Source: an uncultured Lachnospiraceae bacterium
GTDB lineage: Bacteria > Bacillota > Clostridia > Lachnospirales > Lachnospiraceae
Assembly (NCBI GenBank): GCA_934294885.1
Contig: CAKRAK010000007.1
Span: forward strand, 1 to 64,000
Direction of reading: 5' to 3'
Length of the DNA stretch: 64,000 bases
The translations under genes were made by a program, and so were the position numbers. This document shows positions 33,484 to 42,461 of the stretch, piece after piece; position 1 is the first letter of the stretch, and the number at the start of each line of letters is the position of its first letter. The notes below the pieces were generated by a model, which worked only from the letters and a program-made list of their open reading frames with translations, was not told the DNA's origin and did not search any database.

Positions 33484-35574
33484 ATGGGATATCATATGAA
33501 GAAATTGGGGATACATGTCCTTGCCTTTTTTGTGGCACGCTGTCAGGTGTTGGGGATGTATCCCTTTGTAGTGCCCTTTTTTGTGGCATCCTATATTGAT
33601 AAACAAAGCAGTCTAAGCCTATATCTGGTGATGATGCTTGGTATATTAAGCCGCAGGGCATATATGCCCTGCCTGAAATATTTCCTTGTGATTGGAAGCT
33701 TACTGTTGATTTTAAGATTTACAGACAGGAAAAAACTGTTCTCCACAAATTATATGATCGCACTGGCTGCCGGTGTTTTGCTATGGTCTGTGGGAATGCC
33801 TGTGGAATATCTGCTGACCCATGATACATACAGTATTCTTTACAGTCTGTTAGAAGGGATAATCGCTGCCTGCGGAACCTTTGTATTGGAACAGGGGCTG
33901 GTTGCTTTCTGTGTGGGTACCGGAAGAAGATTTGCCACAAATGAAAGGTTTATTGGATTCTTTTGCCTGATTAGTATGTTTTTATATGGTCTGCCAACGA
34001 TATATGAACCGGTGCATATATTATTTATTGTATCCTCATATTTGTTAATGTGTTATGCCTACCGCTTTGAAAGCAGTATCGGGATGTCTATGGGTGGAAT
34101 TGTAGGACTGACCATGGCATTTCAGACCGGAGAGGTGTTATGGCTTGCCGTGATGCTTCTGTTGTCCGGATTGATTATCATTTTACGGGAGCTTGGCAAA
34201 ATCGGTGTGATGTCCGGATTCTTTTCCGGGTATCTGTTATTGGGTTTTTTGTACCAGCATATGTTATTGGGAAAAAATATTTTAATCAGTGCCATAGTTG
34301 TTGTCTTTGCATTTTTTTTCACTCCGGAAAAGTTTTTGTGCAAGGTTATCAGGGATCGGGAAGTCAATACACTATCTTCTCAGGATGTATTGGCACAGGA
34401 AGTCACCAGAAGACGTTTGGAGAATTTTGGCCATGCATTTGTAGAAATGGAAAAAATGCTGTTGTTACATGAGAATGAAATTACCATTCCCGATGACTTA
34501 AGTAATGTTTATTTGTCGGGGGATGGAATTTCTCTGTTAAATGCAGTTGAATCCCAAAGCAACCGGTTGACGGAAATCAGACGGAGCTTCGTAAGACAGC
34601 TTGGCCAGATTGGAGAAACGATTGCCGGATTTTCCGGGGAATTATCGGAAACGACTCTTTTACATGAACAGTTCGAAAGCAGGATAACAGAAAGCTTATA
34701 CCGATATGGTGTTACCGTTTCGAAAGCCATGCTTGTGAAGGATAAAAACGGAAGGCTGGAGGCGTATGTACACTGTTGTTTGGAACGAAAGGGGCTCGTA
34801 ACCGGAGAAACCATAGCCGGTCTGGTCAGCCGGATACTGGAAAAGGATATGATTTGTGTCAGGGGCTGCGAGGAAACCCTTCGGACAAGGGAGAGTACCT
34901 TTGTTTTTCTGGAAAAGGGAAAATACATGCTGACAACAGGAATTGTGAGGAAAAACCGGTTGGGAGAAACTGCCTGTGGGGATAATTTTTCTGTATCCAA
35001 AATAAATGAACAGACGGCGGTGCTGATGCTGTCGGATGGGATGGGAAGCGGTGAACCGGCAAATATAAAAAGCGAACAGGTTGTGGAATTGTTGGAACAG
35101 CTTCTGTCGGCCGGGTTTCGCCGGGAACTGGCAATCTGGCTTTTGAATTCATTTATCAGTTTTCTTTCCAATGGAAATGTCAGCTCTACTTTGGATTTAA
35201 CGATGGTAGATTTATGTGATGGGATGACGGATTTTGTTAAATTAGGGGCATCCTCAACCTTCATCAAAAGAAAGAACCGGGTAGAATGTATTCATTCAAC
35301 ATCCTTGCCGGTAGGTGTGTTGGAACAGGTGGAATTTGACACCTGTGGAAGAAAACTTTATCATGGAGATGTGATAATCATGATCAGTGATGGCATTTTG
35401 GACGGTATTATCTTTGAAAATAAAGAGACATATTTAATGGAATTGATTGCATCCTTAGATACCAATAACGCTCAGGTCATGGCTCAGGAAATTATAGATG
35501 ATATTACCCGGATGAACAGAGGACAGCTTAAGGATGACAGTACAGTACTTGTGGCTGTATTATGGGAACGGTAG
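33484..35574 (+). CDS. spoIIE: stage II sporulation protein E
   Basis: I chose ATG 33484 with GGGAGGA upstream; ATG 33442 has no site. SpoIIE dephosphorylates SpoIIAA to activate sigma-F in the forespore. The 696-residue protein has about ten membrane segments up to about residue 300, a central regulatory region, and a C-terminal PP2C phosphatase domain with LSDGMGSGEPA and IMISDGILDGI, including the metal-binding aspartates. It is shorter than the Bacillus protein (about 827 residues), mainly in the central region. Confidence 0.95.
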   Translation: MGYHMKKLGIHVLAFFVARCQVLGMYPFVVPFFVASYIDKQSSLSLYLVMMLGILSRRAYMPCLKYFLVIGSLLLILRFTDRKKLFSTNYMIALAAGVLLWSVGMPVEYLLTHDTYSILYSLLEGIIAACGTFVLEQGLVAFCVGTGRRFATNERFIGFFCLISMFLYGLPTIYEPVHILFIVSSYLLMCYAYRFESSIGMSMGGIVGLTMAFQTGEVLWLAVMLLLSGLIIILRELGKIGVMSGFFSGYLLLGFLYQHMLLGKNILISAIVVVFAFFFTPEKFLCKVIRDREVNTLSSQDVLAQEVTRRRLENFGHAFVEMEKMLLLHENEITIPDDLSNVYLSGDGISLLNAVESQSNRLTEIRRSFVRQLGQIGETIAGFSGELSETTLLHEQFESRITESLYRYGVTVSKAMLVKDKNGRLEAYVHCCLERKGLVTGETIAGLVSRILEKDMICVRGCEETLRTRESTFVFLEKGKYMLTTGIVRKNRLGETACGDNFSVSKINEQTAVLMLSDGMGSGEPANIKSEQVVELLEQLLSAGFRRELAIWLLNSFISFLSNGNVSSTLDLTMVDLCDGMTDFVKLGASSTFIKRKNRVECIHSTSLPVGVLEQVEFDTCGRKLYHGDVIIMISDGILDGIIFENKETYLMELIASLDTNNAQVMAQEIIDDITRMNRGQLKDDSTVLVAVLWER

Positions 35575-35622
35575 AATTCCGGCAGGATCATGGATATGAC
35601 ATGACGGGACGGATTGAAATAA

Positions 35623-35664
35623 GGCTATCCCAATCCCCTTGGCTTTAGACAATGGGTAGTTCAC
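35623..35664. repeat. IS200/IS605-type end hairpin, copy B
   Basis: This is the partner of copy A at 23251-23292, with 36 of 42 positions identical. It contains CCCCTTGG...CAATGGG with a CTTTAG loop, followed by GTTCAC. It lies between spoIIE and tilS. No transposase or TnpB gene is near. Confidence 0.6.
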
Positions 35665-35686
35665 ATGCCGGTGAAAGGATTTATAT

Positions 35687-37144
35687 ATGATTCAAAGGAT
35701 AAAACAGTATATAAAAGAGAATAATTTAATTTGTAGAGGTGAAAAACTGGTATTAGGTGTGTCCGGAGGTGCGGATTCCATGGCACTTTTGCACATCATG
35801 ATACTTCTGGCAAAGGAATGGGACTTAAAGCTTTATGTAGTTCATATTAACCACGGTATCCGGGAGGAAGCATGGAAGGATGCAGATTATGTGGAACAGT
35901 TTTGCCAAACCTACAAGCTTCCCGTATTCTTTTTTTCTGAAAATATTCCCCTGCTTGCACAAAAGGAAGGAAAAAGCGAGGAGGAAATGGGGCGTGTTTA
36001 CAGATATCGATGCTTTCGTGAGATTGTAAAAAAAGAGGCTGGGGACAAAATTGTGGTGGCACATCATGAAAATGACCAGGCGGAAACGGTTTTGTTTCAT
36101 CTGATACGGGGAACGAATCTGAAGGGACTTTCCGGCATTTCGCCTCTTTTTGTGGGAGAGGATGGTATTCCGATAGTCCGTCCCCTGTTATGCGTGAACC
36201 GGAATGAAATAGAACAATATCTTTGCAGTCATGATATAAGCTGGCAGGAGGATGTTACAAATCAGGACAATCTATATGCAAGAAATGCACTTCGGAATAT
36301 TGTAGTTCCCGCATTAAATGATATCAATTCCCAGGCAATATCCCACATTGCCCGGCTGGCACAAGATATAAGAGCGTATGAAGCCTTCTTTGAAAGTCAG
36401 GTTCAAAGTTACCTTCAAACAAATGTAAAGTATCAAAATCAGAATGTTGTGATAAATCGAGAAAAATTATTGGAGAATCCGTCAGTGTTTGTCCAAGGTG
36501 TGTTGTATCATTTAATAAGTGATGTGTGTGGAAGAAAAAAGGATTTGTCTAATGAACATGTAGAAGCCCTTTATCATTTGCTTTTGGGACAAAGCGGGAG
36601 AACGATAGATTTACCCTATGGGGTAACTGCTTTCGTTATGTATGAGAATCTGATTCTTTGTCCATCCTTTGTACAGGAGAGGAATGAGGAAGATATCATA
36701 TATCTGGATCATATTTTATGGGAAGAGAACCGAGATTACGCTGTGAAAGTAGCAGGATTTGGGGAAGTATTGATTTCTTGCAGAAGATATGGGGAACATG
36801 ATGGAACATCTTTGGATTTTGTGCCTGCACAAGGGGGAAATGTGAAAAATAACTATACGAAATACTTTAATTGTGATAAAATAATTGCTGCGTTGTGTTT
36901 ACGAACTCCCCAACAGGGTGATTATTTGTGTATGAATGAACAGGGTAATCATAAAAAACTTTCAAAATATTTCAAGGATGCAAAAATCCCGTTGGATGTA
37001 AGAAGACGGATTCCTATATTGGCATTGGAGCATGAGATTTTATATGTGGCAGGATATCGTAGATGCGAGGCTTATAAGGTAAATGAAACAACCAATAAAA
37101 TATTAATAGTAACCTACAAAGGAGAAGAAGATGGATCATATTGA
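35687..37144 (+). CDS. tilS: tRNA(Ile)-lysidine synthase
   Basis: This 485-residue ATP-pyrophosphatase modifies C34 of tRNA-Ile(CAU) to lysidine, which is needed to read AUA codons. The PP-loop SGGADS lies at residues 26-31, followed by VVHINHGIREEAWKDA. The C-terminal tRNA-binding domain includes KKLSKYFKDAKIPLDVRRR. It overlaps hpt by 14 nt. Confidence 0.96.
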   Translation: MIQRIKQYIKENNLICRGEKLVLGVSGGADSMALLHIMILLAKEWDLKLYVVHINHGIREEAWKDADYVEQFCQTYKLPVFFFSENIPLLAQKEGKSEEEMGRVYRYRCFREIVKKEAGDKIVVAHHENDQAETVLFHLIRGTNLKGLSGISPLFVGEDGIPIVRPLLCVNRNEIEQYLCSHDISWQEDVTNQDNLYARNALRNIVVPALNDINSQAISHIARLAQDIRAYEAFFESQVQSYLQTNVKYQNQNVVINREKLLENPSVFVQGVLYHLISDVCGRKKDLSNEHVEALYHLLLGQSGRTIDLPYGVTAFVMYENLILCPSFVQERNEEDIIYLDHILWEENRDYAVKVAGFGEVLISCRRYGEHDGTSLDFVPAQGGNVKNNYTKYFNCDKIIAALCLRTPQQGDYLCMNEQGNHKKLSKYFKDAKIPLDVRRRIPILALEHEILYVAGYRRCEAYKVNETTNKILIVTYKGEEDGSY

Positions 37145-37652
37145 TGTATTAATTTCAGAAGAAGAGATTACCACCAGAATATGCGAACTGGCTGAGGAAA
37201 TTAATAAAGAATATGCAGGTAAGGAGATTCGGTTAGTTGTTATACTTAAGGGAAGTATATTCTTTGCATGTGAGCTTGCAAAGCATTTGACCATTCCTGT
37301 TACCTTTGATTTTATGGCAGTATCTTCCTATGGAGACGGCATGGTATCTGCCGGTAAGCTTACAGTCAAGAAAGAATTGGATGAGGATATCTGTGATACC
37401 AATGTATTAATTGTAGAGGATATTGTAGATTCCGGTATTACATTATCAAACTTAAAGCAGCTGTTATTGGCAAGAAATCCTGCCAGCTTGAAGATTATTA
37501 CATTATTGGATAAGCCGGAGCGTAGAGTAACCGATATTCAGACTGATTATTGTGGATTTCAGATACCGGATGAGTTTGTAGTTGGATATGGACTTGATTA
37601 TGCACAGAAATACCGTAATCTTCCGTATGTCGGTGTATTAAAGCAAGATTAA
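37131..37652 (+). CDS. hpt: hypoxanthine phosphoribosyltransferase
   Basis: This 173-residue purine-salvage enzyme has the PRPP-binding motif VLIVEDIVDSGITL and the C-terminal VVGYGLDYAQKYRNLPYVGVL. It joins hypoxanthine or guanine to PRPP. An AAGGAG site precedes the ATG, which overlaps tilS. The order tilS-hpt-ftsH is classical. Confidence 0.97.
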   Translation: MDHIDVLISEEEITTRICELAEEINKEYAGKEIRLVVILKGSIFFACELAKHLTIPVTFDFMAVSSYGDGMVSAGKLTVKKELDEDICDTNVLIVEDIVDSGITLSNLKQLLLARNPASLKIITLLDKPERRVTDIQTDYCGFQIPDEFVVGYGLDYAQKYRNLPYVGVLKQD

Positions 37653-37669
37653 CTTAAAAGGAGCAAAGT

Positions 37670-39493
37670 ATGAACAAAAATATGAGAAGAAATCTGATTT
37701 CCTATATTGTGCTGTTTCTGCTGATTGTCGGTGTGATTGCATTAGTACAGGGAAGTAATCAGAATGTAGATGTATCATATACAGAGATGAATTTTGTTGA
37801 GGATTTGGAAAATAACAAAATCTCATCTGTATATGTACAACAGAATGCAGAAGTACCTACAGGTACGGTCACTTTATCAATGAAGGACCATTCCGTGGTA
37901 CAGTTTTTTGTGCCGGATGTGAATGAATTGCAGCAGACATTTTCCGATATTGTTACGGAGAACAAGTATGATGTTGGTTTCTCTATGGAAGATGTAAAGC
38001 GGCCAAGCTTCATTGAAAAAATTATGCCATATATGTTCGGTCTGATTGCATTGTTAGTATTGTTTATGTTGATGGCCGGTATGCAGGGTGCCGGTAGTGG
38101 CGGTGGAGCCATGATGAATTTCGGAAAAAGCCGTGCACATATGATCTCAGATGAAGATAATAAGATTACTTTTGCGGATGTTGCCGGATTGAAGGAAGAA
38201 AAGGAAGACTTAGCAGAGGTTGTTGATTTCTTGAAAAATCCGGGAAAATTCATCTCCCTCGGTGCAAGAATCCCTAAGGGAATGTTGTTGGTAGGTCCTC
38301 CGGGAACCGGTAAAACTCTTTTGGCAAAGGCAGTTGCCGGAGAAGCTCATGTGCCGTTTTTCTCTATTGCCGGTTCGGATTTCGTAGAGATGTTTGTTGG
38401 TGTAGGTGCATCCCGTGTAAGAGATTTATTTGCGGAAGCAAAGAAACACAGCCCATGTATTATTTTTATTGATGAGATTGATGCGGTTGCCCGTCGTCGT
38501 GGCTCCGGTTTAGGTGGCGGACATGATGAGAGAGAACAGACATTGAACCAGATGCTTGTTGAGATGGATGGATTTTCAGAGCATGAGGGTATCATTGTAA
38601 TGGCAGCAACAAACCGTGTGGATATTTTGGACCCTGCTATTTTGCGTCCGGGTCGTTTTGACCGTAAAGTAAATGTCGGAAAGCCGGATGTAAAGGGTAG
38701 AGAAGAGATATTGACAGTTCATACAAAGAACAAGCCGTTAAGTGAAACTGTTGATTTAAAAGAGATTGCCCGGACTACAGCAGGTTTTTCCGGTGCGGAT
38801 TTAGAGAACTTGATGAATGAGTCGGCAATTTATGCAGCCAGGGATAACCGGAAATATATCATAAAAGAAGATATTGACCGGGCATTCATTAAGGTTGGTA
38901 TCGGAACAGAGCGTAAATCAAGAGTAATTCCGAGAGAGGATTTGCGGATTACAGCATACCATGAAGCAGGTCACGCTATTTTGTTCCATGTGTTAGAGGG
39001 TGTGGGACCTGTATATACCGTATCGATTATTCCGACAGGACAGGGTGCGGCAGGATATACGATGCCGTTGCCGGAGAAGGATAATGTTCATCTTACAAGA
39101 GGTAAGTTGTTGAACGATATCAAGGTTAGCTTAGGTGGACGTATTGCAGAGGAGATGGTAATGGATGATATTTCGGCAGGTGCGTCTCAGGATATCAAAC
39201 AGGCGACTTCTCTCGCCCGTTCTATGGTAACAGAGTTTGGTATGTCCAGTCAGCTTGGTATGATCAATTATGATGATGAAGATGAGAAAGTAAGTGAATA
39301 TACTTCTTCTATCATTGACAAGGAGATTAAGGCAATTATTGATGACTGCTATCAGGAAGCAAAAAGATTGTTGGAAGAAAATATTGATATTCTTCATACC
39401 TGTGCAAGTCTGTTATTAGAGAAAGAGCGAATTGACCGTGCAGAGTTCGAGGCTTTGTTTGAGAATCGGAGTGTTACTCCAACAGAAATTTAA
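37670..39493 (+). CDS. ftsH: ATP-dependent zinc metalloprotease FtsH (canonical copy)
   Basis: This 607-residue membrane AAA+ protease degrades misfolded membrane proteins and regulators. Two N-terminal membrane segments flank an external domain of about 85 residues. Walker A GPPGTGKT begins near residue 209, the second region of homology has RPGRFDRKV, and the zinc site HEAGH begins near residue 431. It ends the tilS-hpt-ftsH unit with a strong terminator. A second, divergent FtsH lies at 47161. Confidence 0.97.
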   Translation: MNKNMRRNLISYIVLFLLIVGVIALVQGSNQNVDVSYTEMNFVEDLENNKISSVYVQQNAEVPTGTVTLSMKDHSVVQFFVPDVNELQQTFSDIVTENKYDVGFSMEDVKRPSFIEKIMPYMFGLIALLVLFMLMAGMQGAGSGGGAMMNFGKSRAHMISDEDNKITFADVAGLKEEKEDLAEVVDFLKNPGKFISLGARIPKGMLLVGPPGTGKTLLAKAVAGEAHVPFFSIAGSDFVEMFVGVGASRVRDLFAEAKKHSPCIIFIDEIDAVARRRGSGLGGGHDEREQTLNQMLVEMDGFSEHEGIIVMAATNRVDILDPAILRPGRFDRKVNVGKPDVKGREEILTVHTKNKPLSETVDLKEIARTTAGFSGADLENLMNESAIYAARDNRKYIIKEDIDRAFIKVGIGTERKSRVIPREDLRITAYHEAGHAILFHVLEGVGPVYTVSIIPTGQGAAGYTMPLPEKDNVHLTRGKLLNDIKVSLGGRIAEEMVMDDISAGASQDIKQATSLARSMVTEFGMSSQLGMINYDDEDEKVSEYTSSIIDKEIKAIIDDCYQEAKRLLEENIDILHTCASLLLEKERIDRAEFEALFENRSVTPTEI

Positions 39494-39562
39494 TCTTAGA
39501 AGGATAGGACAAAACCCGGATTCATTGGTTAAATCGTTTAAAAAAACAAGGATGCAAAGAAT

Positions 39563-39610
39563 AAAAAACAGCCTTTGTTGTGCAAGTTTACAACAGCGGC
39601 TGTTTTTTTT
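39563..39610 (+). terminator. intrinsic terminator of ftsH
   Basis: AAAAAACAGCC (39563-39573) pairs with GGCTGTTTTTT, with an inner GTTGT/ACAAC stem, and ends in a run of T. Confidence 0.92.
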
Positions 39611-39811
39611 AATCAAATTAAACAAATATGGGGCTTATTTGGATATTTTTTACAAGGGAAATTGACGATTTGCACAAAAGAATTTGAAAAATAAAAGATT
39701 GTTTGTGAACACTTTTATTGGATTATACGTATAATAATACTTGTAACCCCCCCAATACATTATATATTTTTTTGCTACACCCCATAAGTAACAAAAAAAT
39801 ACCTTCTCCAG

Positions 39812-39848
39812 AAAAGGACAGTCGATCGGTAGACTGTCCTTTTTGCTT
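39812..39848. terminator. intrinsic terminator (plsC side, possible small RNA)
   Basis: AAAAGGACAGTC (39812-39823) pairs perfectly with GACTGTCCTTTT around an 8-nt loop, followed by T on the + strand and T on the minus strand as well. It can end plsC and any + strand transcript. Confidence 0.88.
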
Positions 39849-39857
39849 GCGAAAAAA

Positions 39858-40595
39858 TCAATTATGAAATTTGTCTTTGTTTGCTTCGATAACCTCTATA
39901 ATTCGGTTGCGAACCATTTCGGCAATCTCTGCTGTTTTTAATCCTTTATATTCCTCATATGGAATTGCCGGTAGTACGTGAAGCTGAACATCTACCCGGT
40001 TTGTATCAGGCTTGTCAAAGGGAAGATAGGAATCAATAATGGCAATCGGAACAATCGGACATTTTGCCTTTGTAGCTGCCTTAAAGCTGCCGTGTTTAAA
40101 TTCTCCCGGTGTGTTTCCGTTTTTGGAACGGGTACCTTCCGGAAAAATCAGGAAGTTACGTCCTTCTTTTACCTGTTTTGCCACTTCGTTAATGGTCTGA
40201 AGTCCCTGTTTTGGATCTTCCCGGTCCATATATAGGCCGCCGAGAATGTTTACAAGGTGCTTCAATCCGAAAATATGCTCCGTCTCTTTCTTGATTACCA
40301 CACCAAAGGGATCGGGATCGACATTTGCCAGACCCATTACATCAAATAAGCCCTGGTGATTTGGATACATGATGTAGCTTTCCTTTGGAAGGGTATCAAA
40401 TCCGAATCCGTGTACGATTACGTTTCCGGATGGGCATCCTCTGATGCCCAATTCCCGTATAAATTTATATTTCTTTTCTTCGCTTATCTTATCATTTTCA
40501 TAGTAATGAAACATGGTTGCCAGTAATCGTGGCATATGAATGGCATTACGTCGAATAATAAGCTTCAATCTTTTTGGAAGTTTTGTCATGTCCAC
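39858..40595 (-). CDS. plsC: 1-acyl-sn-glycerol-3-phosphate acyltransferase
   Basis: This 245-residue peripheral membrane enzyme acylates lysophosphatidic acid in phospholipid synthesis. The acyltransferase motif NHQGLFD places His80 and Asp85; FPEGTRSKNG is the glycerol-phosphate-binding motif. It lies 3 nt after lysA on the minus strand and so is co-transcribed with it, an unusual functional pairing. Confidence 0.93.
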   Translation of the reverse strand: MDMTKLPKRLKLIIRRNAIHMPRLLATMFHYYENDKISEEKKYKFIRELGIRGCPSGNVIVHGFGFDTLPKESYIMYPNHQGLFDVMGLANVDPDPFGVVIKKETEHIFGLKHLVNILGGLYMDREDPKQGLQTINEVAKQVKEGRNFLIFPEGTRSKNGNTPGEFKHGSFKAATKAKCPIVPIAIIDSYLPFDKPDTNRVDVQLHVLPAIPYEEYKGLKTAEIAEMVRNRIIEVIEANKDKFHN

Positions 40596-40598
40596 TCC

Positions 40599-41864
40599 TT
40601 ATAATTCAACATCCCAGAAGCCTTCCAGTGTGGCGAAATAATCTTCCGGTGTCTCTGCACGACGAATCATCTTTGTGCTGCCATCTTCCCGAAGAAGAAT
40701 TTCAGATGATTTTAATTTGCCGTTATAGTTATAACCCATTGCAAATCCGTGAGCACCGGTGTCATGAATTACTAAGATATCACCCATGTCAATTTTAGGA
40801 AGCTTACGGTCGATTGCAAATTTGTCATTGTTTTCGCATAAAGAACCTGTAATATCATACATATGGTCGCAAGGCTCGTTTTCCTTGCCAAGAACCGTAA
40901 TATGATGGTATGCACCGTACATAGCAGGTCTCATTAAGTTAACCGCACAGGCATCAACACCGATGTATTCCTTGTGGGTATGTTTTTCGTGGATTGCTTT
41001 TGTAATCAAATGTCCGTAAGGGGCTAACATAAAACGTCCGAGCTCTGTGTAAATTGCTACATCACCCATTCCGGCAGGAACTAAGATTTCTTCGTATGCT
41101 TTACGAACACCTTCTCCAATGGCAAGAATGTCATTTGGCTCCTTATCAGGTGTATAAGGAATACCGATACCGCCGGATAAATTGATAAATGTAATATGTG
41201 CTCCGGTTTCTTCTTTTAATTCTACTGCTGTCTGGAATAAGATCTTAGCAAGTGTTGGATAATATTCGTTTGTAACAGTGTTGCTGGCTAAGAATGAATG
41301 CATACCGAATTCTTCTACACCAAGCTCCATTAACCGCTTGTAGGCTTCTGTCATTTGTGGACGGGTAAGTCCGTACTTTGCATCACCGGGATTATCCATA
41401 ATTGTCGTCGCAATGGCAAATTTTCCACCCGGATTATAACGACAGCTCATTCTCTTTGGTAAAGTGCCGATGGTTTCTTTTAAGAAATCAATATGTGTAA
41501 TATCATCTAAGTTGATGGTCGCACCAAGCTTTGCAGCGAAAGCAAATTCTTCCGCAGGGGTATCATTAGAAGAAAACATGATGTCTTTTCCGGCAAAACC
41601 GCACTTATCAGACATCAGTAGCTCTGTATAAGAAGAACAGTCGGTTCCACAGCCTTCTTCCTTTAAGATTTTCAGGATAGTAGGATTTGGAGTTGCTTTT
41701 ACAGCAAAGAACTCTTTGTAGCCTTTATTCCAGGAAAATGCTTTCTGTAATTTTCTTGCATTCTCCCGGATGCCCTTTTCATCATAGAGATGGAAGGGGG
41801 TAGGATAGAGCTTGCACATTTCTTCAGCCTGTTCTTTTGTAACAAATGGTGTTTTCATAGTCAT
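40599..41864 (-). CDS. lysA: diaminopimelate decarboxylase
   Basis: This PLP enzyme of 421 residues converts meso-diaminopimelate to lysine. The PLP lysine is Lys56 in FFAVKATPNP. The glycine loop INLSGGIGIPYTPDKEPND and the C-terminal CENNDKFAIDR-type motif are present. The length is normal. AAAGGA precedes ATG 41864, and ATG 41858 is an alternative. I searched the leader for a lysine riboswitch and did not see one. Confidence 0.9.
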   Translation of the reverse strand: MTMKTPFVTKEQAEEMCKLYPTPFHLYDEKGIRENARKLQKAFSWNKGYKEFFAVKATPNPTILKILKEEGCGTDCSSYTELLMSDKCGFAGKDIMFSSNDTPAEEFAFAAKLGATINLDDITHIDFLKETIGTLPKRMSCRYNPGGKFAIATTIMDNPGDAKYGLTRPQMTEAYKRLMELGVEEFGMHSFLASNTVTNEYYPTLAKILFQTAVELKEETGAHITFINLSGGIGIPYTPDKEPNDILAIGEGVRKAYEEILVPAGMGDVAIYTELGRFMLAPYGHLITKAIHEKHTHKEYIGVDACAVNLMRPAMYGAYHHITVLGKENEPCDHMYDITGSLCENNDKFAIDRKLPKIDMGDILVIHDTGAHGFAMGYNYNGKLKSSEILLREDGSTKMIRRAETPEDYFATLEGFWDVEL

Positions 41865-41969
41865 AATTCCTTTCCCTGTATTTGTAGTATGTAGATAATT
41901 TTTTATAAAATTAATTATTTTATTATCTATGATCTTGCAGTCCTGTCTGTAAAAGACACAACTAATAAC

Positions 41970-41997
41970 ATAATAAAGTAATTTGAGTGTTTGTCAA
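41970..41997 (-). promoter_or_regulatory. sigma-A promoter for lysA-plsC
   Basis: On the minus strand, TTGACA (41992-41997) and TATTAT (41970-41975) are separated by 16 nt. The leader of about 100 nt can form an A/T-rich stem with TAGATAAT/ATTATCTA at its base. Confidence 0.7.
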
Positions 41998-42113
41998 GTA
42001 ACCGGAAGGGGTTTGTTACCCTGAACGAAGGGTTTTCCTGTCATTGGAAAATCCCTGCTTTCCCGATGACCTAAAATGATATCAAAAATCAGAACTTTAT
42101 TTTGAATCTAATC

Positions 42114-42143
42114 TTGACAAAATACAGTCTTTTATAGTATTAT
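42114..42143 (+). promoter_or_regulatory. sigma-A promoter upstream of the ptsH region
   Basis: TTGACA (42114-42119) and TATTAT (42138-42143) are separated by 18 nt. It would give a transcript of about 95 nt ending at 42245, or a long ptsHI leader if terminator read-through occurs. Confidence 0.65.
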
Positions 42144-42187
42144 TTTCTTAGTGATACGGCGTGTTACTTGTTACTATGAGTGAATGA

Positions 42188-42245
42188 GGCATTAACTGTA
42201 CATGAATATTTGAGGATATTTATGTTTGTTGATGCCCTTTTTTTT
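42188..42245 (+). terminator. strong terminator upstream of ptsH
   Basis: GGCATTAAC (42188-42196) pairs with GTTGATGCC (42228-42236), and ACATGAATA (42200-42208) with TATTTATGT (42217-42225), around an 8-nt loop. It is followed by C and eight T residues. Its position before ptsH suggests an attenuator or the end of a small RNA. Confidence 0.88.
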
Positions 42246-42355
42246 ACCCGTATATAACGATGTATATATTACGTCTGTACATTTCGGATTGAAAATGAAC
42301 GAAGGCGTAAATAATATAATGTCGGGTAACTGCAAAATGATTCGCAGCCTAAGTT

Positions 42356-42403
42356 ATTTGTGCAAAATTTATATGATATATACATATTAAATTTTGCACA
42401 AAT
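42356..42403. repeat. core-less palindrome related to the structured element
   Basis: A 16-bp perfect inverted repeat (42356-42371 and 42388-42403) with inner TATG/CATA and an ATATATA loop. The arms share the TTGTG-AAATTTA ends and TATGATATATAC with copy 2 but have no 95-nt core. Confidence 0.7.
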
Positions 42404-42461
42404 GTAGAGTGAAGGGTTTTGCAAACGCCTGATAATATAATGTGAAAGTGAGGAGATTAAG

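Larger units (their letters stand above)
39494..39857. other. spacer ftsH / plsC with possible small RNA
   Basis: This 364-bp gap holds the ftsH terminator, a TATAAT at 39730-39735 with a weak -35 (TGAACA, 18-nt spacing), and a second strong terminator at 39812-39848. A transcript of about 105 nt between them would have no reading frame. Confidence 0.45.
41865..42461. other. large divergent intergenic region lysA / ptsH
   Basis: This 597-bp gene-free stretch is the largest here. It holds the lysA promoter, a GGGTTTTCC/GGAAAATCCC hairpin (42027-42052), a promoter-terminator pair (42114-42245), the palindrome 42356-42403 and a ptsH -10 (TATAAT 42436-42441). Confidence 0.65.

Noticed and set aside
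41865..41963. Lysine riboswitch in the lysA leader
   Set aside because: The leader is only about 100 nt and A/T-rich, and lacks the conserved purine-rich junctions of the lysine aptamer.
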